From the NCBI GenBank assembly GCA_027013285.1, contig JALUXR010000082.1, forward strand, positions 1-26,393: 26,393 nucleotides of DNA, read 5' to 3'. Position 1 is the stretch's first letter. Each line of letters begins with the position of its first letter. Below, in pieces: positions 21,100 through 26,393 of this stretch. A model generated the notes under the pieces. The model was given only the letters and a program-made list of their open reading frames with translations. It did no database searches and had not been told where the DNA came from. This stretch comes from Candidatus Altimarinota bacterium (lineage in GTDB: Bacteria > Patescibacteriota > Gracilibacteria > Absconditabacterales > Absconditicoccaceae). A program made the translations under genes and the position numbers.

Positions 21100-21588
21100 T
21101 TAACTATTTGCTTTTTTAGCTAATTTTCAAATCCAATCATCTCTTTGAGCTAACTTAGAAACTATTCATTCTCATATTTTTTTAGCTGATTTTTGTCTTC
21201 ATTCATTTGCTTTAATAAGTAATTGTTCTTTTGTTAAATTATTTTTATCAAAAATATCTTTTTGTAAATCTGTTAATTTAGTTTTCACATTTTGAGAATA
21301 TTTATCTTTTAATTCGTCTACTTTTTTTTCTAAGTCTGATAAAATATTTTTAAATTCAGAATACTCTTTCAAAGCTCATAATTCAGCTTGTATCTCATTT
21401 AAAAAATCACTAGCTTCTTTCTGTGTAGAAAGACTTTCTATCTTTGAAGATAATTTCAATATATTTTCATCTACCTCAGTAGTTTTGTTTGATAATTTTT
21501 CTTCGTTTCTAATAGATGAAGCCATATCCTCCAATAATTTTTTGAAATCATTTTTTTCTTGCTGAGTAATTTTTTCTATCTTTGACAT
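21100..21588 (-). CDS. Coiled-coil protein, unknown function
   Basis: 162 aa, almost entirely charged helix with heptad-like spacing of Leu and Ile (KLSSKIESLSTQKEASDFL, LSDLEKKVDELKDKYSQNV). The C terminus becomes basic and Gly-punctuated (GRQKSAKKIGEGIVSKLAQR, then DDWIGKLAKKANS). No signal peptide or membrane segment. It has a promoter of its own and lies upstream of clpC on the same strand, 101 nt away; clpC has a separate promoter candidate. Reading it in the standard code ends it at residue 70. Family not recognised. Confidence 0.7.
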
Positions 21589-21596
21589 ATTATTAT

Positions 21597-21626
21597 TTTA
21601 TACAGATAAATTATCTTTGTTGTAAA
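21597..21626 (-). promoter_or_regulatory. Probable promoter giving a very short leader
   Basis: Minus-strand TTTACA (21621-21626) and TATAAA (21597-21602) with an 18-nt spacer. The -10 box is only 8 nt from the ATG at 21588, so a transcript from here would be essentially leaderless. Confidence 0.45.
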
Positions 21627-21647
21627 GAGAACAAAAGAAAAATCAAG

Positions 21648-21683
21648 ATATTTTAACAAAAAAAGAAGGCAAAGCACCTTCTT
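21648..21683 (-). terminator. Intrinsic terminator of the large surface gene; 36-bp exact repeat with 26352-26387
   Basis: A 7-bp stem AAGAAGG/CCTTCTT (21663-21669 with 21677-21683) with seven A on the plus side, read as U on the minus strand. It begins 6 nt after the stop of the 1110-aa gene. The whole 36 bp recurs without a mismatch at the right edge of the window. Confidence 0.85.
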
Positions 21684-21688
21684 AGAAA

Positions 21689-24600
21689 TTATAATCAATA
21701 TGGTTTATCCATTTGTATACCAGGGTCATACTTAATTATAACAGGGTATGTTCAATATTTATTTGAATCTAGTTTACTACAAGTATTACCATAACTTGAA
21801 TCACTAACCTTACAAGAAGCATTTCATGGATTAAAATTAATATTATATCTCCTTAAATAATTTAAATCATATACTGCTGCTCTATAAAAATTAGCTGTAT
21901 CTCATGGTAAATATTTTCATCATGGTTTAACATATTTACCATTTATTTTTATAGACCCTCCTACTGTATTACTTCTTGATATTACCATTCCATAAATAAG
22001 TAATTGATTGTGTAATTCATCATTTTTATTTCACTTTACTACATCCAACATACTTCAAATTTTCAAAGTTTCTCAATTTTTAGCTAACAATGGATATATT
22101 CAATTTTGTGAAACTATTATTGCATCAATATTTGTAACATTATTATCTATATAAACATGTCATCAATTTCAATTTTTATCTCAAACTGCAACTATAGTTA
22201 ATATTCATCACTTCTTTTTTATATTTCATTTAATGATTACATCAGCTCACTTTACATAAATAAGTGATTTTTTTGTAATATTTCATTGGTTTAAAGTAAT
22301 ATCCTGTCAATTATTTGAATATATTCATCAAATATCAATCAAACTTGTTTCCTTATTTTGTTTTATTCATCTTATTAATTTATTTGAATTTTGGACAATT
22401 TTATTGTATGTTTTTATTTTCAAATCAGATACTATACTTGTAGCTGTATAATTATTTTTAGATTTTCTTAAAATTTCATACAATCATTTTACAGCATTTG
22501 ATGCTAATCATTCTACATATACTCACCAATAATTAATATTTAAATTTGAATTTACAGGATAATATGCTTTTACATCTCTAGATCAATCTAATCAATTTAA
22601 ATTATAACTTAATAAGACCTTTCAACCAAGCTTAATTTTTGAATTAAAACTATCAGAATCACCTGAATATTCAACACGACCAGTAAAATAAATATTTTTA
22701 ACATTACTAGCAGATAAGTCAGCAAAACTATAAGTTCAATTTAACATTTTTTTCAAATTTATACTTCAAGTTGCAGGAACAAATTTAACACCAGTATAAT
22801 CACTACCATTTACAGTGAATTTAGGTAAAAATTTAATTGATATATTATTTATATTAGAATTTCACGTATTTTTTAATTTTAATTTAAACCTAACATCAGT
22901 ATTAAATGGTAAAGAATTTCAATTATTTGATCAAGTCAATAAATCAACATTAAATATTCAACTTATAGTAGGTGAAGAAGAAACAGATTTACTTACATTA
23001 ACTGCTGAGCCTAAAGTACCATCCAATTTTCTCTTTCTAATATTTAAAACAACAGAAGAAATTGGATGGACAACTTTCTTATTATAAGCTACATAAAACA
23101 ACTTAAATAATCAACTATCCTTTAAAAATTTCATAACATAAAACAATCATTTTTGAATAGTAGAGTTAGTTTCATTTAAATCAATAATATTATTTCAGAT
23201 AGAAAACCAATTTATTAAACCATATTTAGATAAATTAATAGTATTTCAGAAACTATCAGTAATTTTTCAAGTAAATACCAAAGTAGATCTTCCATCAGCT
23301 TTTATATTTGAAGTATGTAATATATTAGTAAGTTTATAGTTATTATTTGGAATTATTTTAATAGTCATTAACGATGTGTTTCATCTAATTTCATCATCTG
23401 ACCAAAATTTTAATAAAAACCAATATTTTCATTTTTTTTTAAATGCATTTACTCATCAATTCTTATCCCAATCTATATTAAAACAAATATTATTCAACTT
23501 TTCAGGAACATCTTGCTTTTCTATAGGATTCGGTAATATATATTTATTACTCTCTCATATATTTTTAGTAGAATCTTTCGGTCTTATAATCATTTGTATA
23601 GCAGTCATTTTTCTATAAACAGGATGAACACTATTAGCTGCTCATACAAAATCAACTGGAACAGACTTAATATTAATATTATCAATACATATTTTATTAT
23701 TATCTGTAGAATAACCAATAAATTCCTTTTTTACAATATTTTTATAAGTAAATGTATTATTAATTTGTAATTTTAAATTAGAAACATCAGCACTAATATC
23801 TTTTGGTCTTTCCCAATTTAAAGTATCAGTATTACATTGATCTACTATTTCATTTCTTTTTATGTTTCAACTAGTATTTATTCAAATATTTATTTTATTT
23901 ATATTTAAATTATCTGTCCTTGATCAATTAAAATAATAAGATTTAATTTTTAACCATGTAGATGCACATACCGTATGATCTTTATGATCTTTATGATCTT
24001 TAGGTGACATATTTAAAGACTTAGCAAAGGATGTGACACCTTTATATCTATTTGTAGACACCCACCACCAAGATCATACAGTACCATCTTCACATAAATT
24101 ATCATTATATTCAGAAACATTCTGAATTGATCAATCACCTTGTGTAATTACTTGTAAACCACTAAATTCTACACTATGATAATTAACATAATTTTTTCAT
24201 CAAATTGGTTTAATAACCAAAGTATCTCATACCTTACTTAATCAATGCCATAAACTTCTAAATTTTATATAATTATATAATTTTTTTAAATTATAAGTAA
24301 CTTTTCATCATAATCTATAATTTAAATATTGATAAGTAATTTTATATTTTTTTCAAAATATGATTTCTTTTACATTCTTTCTAACAGGTGTATATCCAGG
24401 ATATTCATTTACATTACTCCAATTAAATTTTATACTATTATCTCCAGAATAAATTACAAAACCTGTATCAAAAATATTTATTTTTCATCAAGATAAATCT
24501 AATGGAAATTTATTATTTATATTATTTTTATCACTAACTATATTACTTATATGACCTAAACTAATATTACATTTTCCATTACAACTAATTTTATTATTGT

Positions 24601-25021
24601 CATAATCTAATGAATCTCATGTTATATAAAATGTAAGAAAAACTCAACTACCATATACTCATAAATTTTCACTACCAATAAATGGAGTTTTTAAATAACT
24701 ATCTTGACAAATTTTATTATCAGAATCTAATTTAGATTTCCAAGTATTATAAGAACATCAAAATGTAGAAATATTTACTTGATCTATTACACTATCAAGA
24801 TCAACTTTTACAGGAACTAAAGAAACATATTTCCTTAAATATCATTCATGATATCATAATACATATCAAATAGAATATCAGCATTTATTTCAAGAAGGTA
24901 AATAATTAACATCAAATTTACTAATTCAACTTGCTCTTGTAGAATCTATATTTGCAAAAGCAACACTATATAAGACAATACTCAACATCAAGGATACAAT
25001 AATTTTTATTATATTTTTCAT
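21689..25021 (-). CDS. Large secreted surface protein with C-terminal repeat-like beta module
   Basis: 1110 aa. A classic signal peptide (MKNIIKIIVSLMLSIVLYSV then AFA, cleavage near 23-24) precedes a beta-rich, Asn/Ser/Gly/Tyr-rich ectodomain with scattered Cys pairs (CNGKC, C...C around 70-140). A KDH tripeptide is repeated three times near residues 341-349. A segment around 700-800 (NTDVRFKLKLKNTGNSN, FLPKFTVNG) resembles the DUF11/CARDB-type Ig-like domains that use KNTG.. strands. The C-terminal module (IIKGNIKKKGGILTIVAVGD, GGHVYIDNNVTNIDA, LLIYGMVISRSNTVGGS, AVYDLNYL) matches that of the left-edge gene. No sortase or membrane anchor at the C terminus. It follows the anchored Cys-containing protein by 18 nt in one operon. 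A surface attachment or host-contact role is inference. Confidence 0.85.
23975..24001. repeat. Three in-frame 9-bp repeats (KDH)3
   Basis: ATGATCTTT is repeated exactly three times on the plus strand; in the surface gene this codes Lys-Asp-His three times, just before a Cys. Slippage-prone and in frame, so copy number can change without breaking the gene. Confidence 0.9.
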
Positions 25022-25039
25022 TTTTATTTTATTTAATAT

Positions 25040-26194
25040 TTAAAATTGATAACAATATTTTGTTAAAAAAGTTCAATTTGTTTTATCATAAATCTGTTGA
25101 TAACCAGCATACCGAATTCATCTTATAAGATCTAAATTCCACCATCAAGGAAATCAGTTTTTTTGCCAATAAATTGCATTAAAATATCTATTAACACTTA
25201 TATGATTCAATATAGTTTTATTTTTAATTTTATATTTATAATACACAGGAACACATTTGTGAACTATTTGTCAATTTTTATTTTTTAAAATAATAATAGG
25301 CATTCAATAACTATCAAATCATTGTGCTAATAACTTATAACCATCTTTATTAAATACAGGTAGGTCTAAATATCATAATTTTTTTGCTATATTATTATTT
25401 AAGGAAGCATAACTTACCGTTTTAATTCAATAGAGTCAACAAATATTTGACAAATCTACTTTAAATTTTCAAATATTAAGTAAATTAACACTGTTACAAT
25501 TTATTGTCTTCATCTTAACACATGTAAAATTAACATTTATTTGTCATTCACTAACATATCATATTTTCTTCTTTACCATAGGAACACATCAATCCTTATA
25601 AAATATAACATTAAAGTTGAAAGGAAAATATGTTTTATATACATATTTATTATCTTTTAAAGACTTTAGAGCTTTTCAATTTACAATTATATTGTCAATT
25701 TTTTGATTCAGCTTAAAAGTATAAGTATATAATTTATATCAAGATAAAATATTTTTTCAAAATTTAATTTTATAATAATTTATCAAATTATTAAGACCAG
25801 TATAGTCTCATCTCAAAGAAGCTAAAAAACTATATTTTATAAATCTTATTGATTTAAATTTATCATATAATTCCATCCTTAAATTATCTTCTTGTTCAAA
25901 AAGATCAGTATTAGGATGAAGATAAAATTCATTTACATTTTTAGCAATTTCTTCTTTTTCTTTAAAAATTTCTTTATTTTTAATATTATCTTTTTCTTTA
26001 GATAAATCTTTATTGTTAGATTTATTTTTATTAACAACTTTTTTTACTTGATTATCAGATAAATTATTTACTGTATGATTAACAGTTTTAACACTATCTA
26101 TATACTTTTTAGGTAGATTATTCTTCTTAAAAACAAAAAATATACCTCATAATAACAAAACCACAATTATACTTATTCACAATTTTTTATTCAT
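25040..26194 (-). CDS. Membrane-anchored extracytoplasmic protein with six conserved-looking cysteines
   Basis: 384 aa. MNKKLG then a single hydrophobic segment (about 5-22) and FKKNN form a signal anchor or uncleaved signal peptide; residues 25-95 are a Lys/Asn/Glu-rich spacer. The outer part (about 100-384) is beta-rich and has Cys in CVPM, TCVKM, NCNS, NICGL, KCVPV and YCYQF, enough for three disulfides. A repeated CVP(M/V) element occurs twice, suggesting an internal duplication of about 120 residues. No enzyme motif is seen. First gene of the operon with the 1110-aa surface protein (18-nt gap), read from the triple promoter array. It may be the membrane partner that holds or exports the surface protein; this is inference. 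Confidence 0.75.
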
Positions 26195-26229
26195 AATAAA
26201 ATCATAACTAACTAAATAAATAAATATGA

Positions 26230-26258
26230 ATTATATCATATTTAATATACTAAATCAA
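26230..26258 (-). promoter_or_regulatory. Promoter, repeat copy 1 (gene-proximal)
   Basis: Minus-strand TTGATT (26253-26258), 17-nt spacer, TATAAT (26230-26235) with TG one base upstream of the -10 (extended -10). The leader to the ATG at 26194 would be about 28 nt. Confidence 0.75.
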
Positions 26259-26267
26259 GACATATAA

Positions 26268-26296
26268 ATTATATCATATTTAATATACTAAATCAA
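26268..26296 (-). promoter_or_regulatory. Promoter, repeat copy 2
   Basis: The same TTGATT-17-TATAAT extended -10 promoter, shifted exactly 38 bp upstream of copy 1. Confidence 0.65.
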
Positions 26297-26305
26297 GACA
26301 TATAA

Positions 26306-26334
26306 ATTATATCATATTTAATATACTAAATCAA
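26306..26334 (-). promoter_or_regulatory. Promoter, repeat copy 3
   Basis: The same promoter a third time, another 38 bp upstream. A fourth -10 box (26344-26349) follows but its -35 side is replaced by the terminator of the next gene. Confidence 0.65.
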
Positions 26335-26351
26335 GACATATAAATTATATC

Positions 26352-26387
26352 ATATTTTAACAAAAAAAGAAGGCAAAGCACCTTCTT
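26352..26387 (-). terminator. Terminator of a minus-strand gene lying beyond the right edge
   Basis: Exact 36-bp copy of the terminator at 21648-21683, including the AAGAAGG/CCTTCTT stem and the seven-A run. The gene it ends must lie to the right of base 26393. Confidence 0.85.
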
Positions 26388-26393
26388 GAGAAT

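Larger units (their letters stand above)
26230..26357. repeat. Tandem 38-bp repeat, three full copies plus 14 bp
   Basis: Three units of 38 bp (starts 26230, 26268, 26306) are identical; a partial fourth (26344-26357) is cut off at the downstream terminator. Each unit contains one complete minus-strand promoter. Confidence 0.95.

Noticed and set aside
22815..23618. Plus-strand frames of 80-90 codons
   Set aside because: They lie opposite the continuous 1110-aa minus-strand gene and show no independent signals.
26230..26357. CRISPR array
   Set aside because: The 38-bp units are directly adjacent with no unique spacers and contain promoter boxes; no cas genes are near.
1..26393. Mycoplasma/Spiroplasma-type code with TGA as tryptophan
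   Set aside because: TGA falls on invariant glycines in P-loops and SAM loops, and TGG is used at Trp positions.
1..26393. tRNA, rRNA or insertion sequences
   Set aside because: No intergenic gap holds a cloverleaf-like sequence or rRNA similarity, and no transposase motifs or terminal inverted repeats were seen. The longest gap without an assigned gene is about 180 bases.

Overview
The window comes from an ultra-small, host-dependent-type bacterium that reads UGA as glycine (translation table 25), so the candidate phyla Absconditabacteria (SR1) or Gracilibacteria (BD1-5/GN02). In the standard code almost every gene is broken by TGA. With TGA read as glycine the same frames become full-length proteins, and TGA falls on invariant glycines, such as the P-loops of AtpD and ClpC, the HxHxDH-IGA stretch of RNase J and the SAM loop of RsmG. 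Trp is still TGG. All stops seen are TAA, apart from two TAG. The DNA is very AT-rich, Arg is almost always AGA, and no start codon has a Shine-Dalgarno-like GGAGG in front of it.

Layout. 1-2236 (+) is the 3' end of a large surface protein. 2329-4234 (+) is a compact operon: laccase-domain/PgeF-like protein, small helical protein, GNAT acetyltransferase. 4415-8635 (+) pairs an unrecognised 866-aa helical protein, with a possible degenerate nuclease fold near its N terminus, with a beta-CASP metallo-beta-lactamase nuclease. 8709-10106 (+) is a lone ATP synthase beta subunit, followed by a coiled-coil protein with a possible winged helix (10216-11349). 11382-12544 (-) holds rsmG and an O-methyltransferase-like gene. 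12574-14535 (+) is RNase J, in a head-to-head pair with the O-methyltransferase. Then come rpmB (-), a four-segment membrane protein and ruvX (+), and a helical protein with a Gly-rich tail (-). 16480-18353 (-) encodes a Wzx-like flippase and a VirB2-like two-helix protein. 18452-20998 (-) is ClpC, with a coiled-coil gene upstream (21100-21588).

The right end, 21689-26194 (-), is a two-gene surface operon: a membrane-anchored, cysteine-containing protein followed by a 1110-aa secreted protein. The C-terminal module of the secreted protein matches the one in the left-edge gene. The operon is preceded by three exact 38-bp repeats, each carrying a well-formed promoter. It ends in a hairpin that recurs exactly (36 bp) at the right edge, which suggests that another copy of this type of gene lies just outside the window.

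The housekeeping part (RNase J, RsmG, L28, RuvX, ClpC, AtpD) is ordinary. The novelty lies in the surface-protein cassettes with their triplicated promoter, the large unknown protein next to the beta-CASP nuclease, and the isolated atpD. All functional calls were made by eye from translated motifs. No database search was run.
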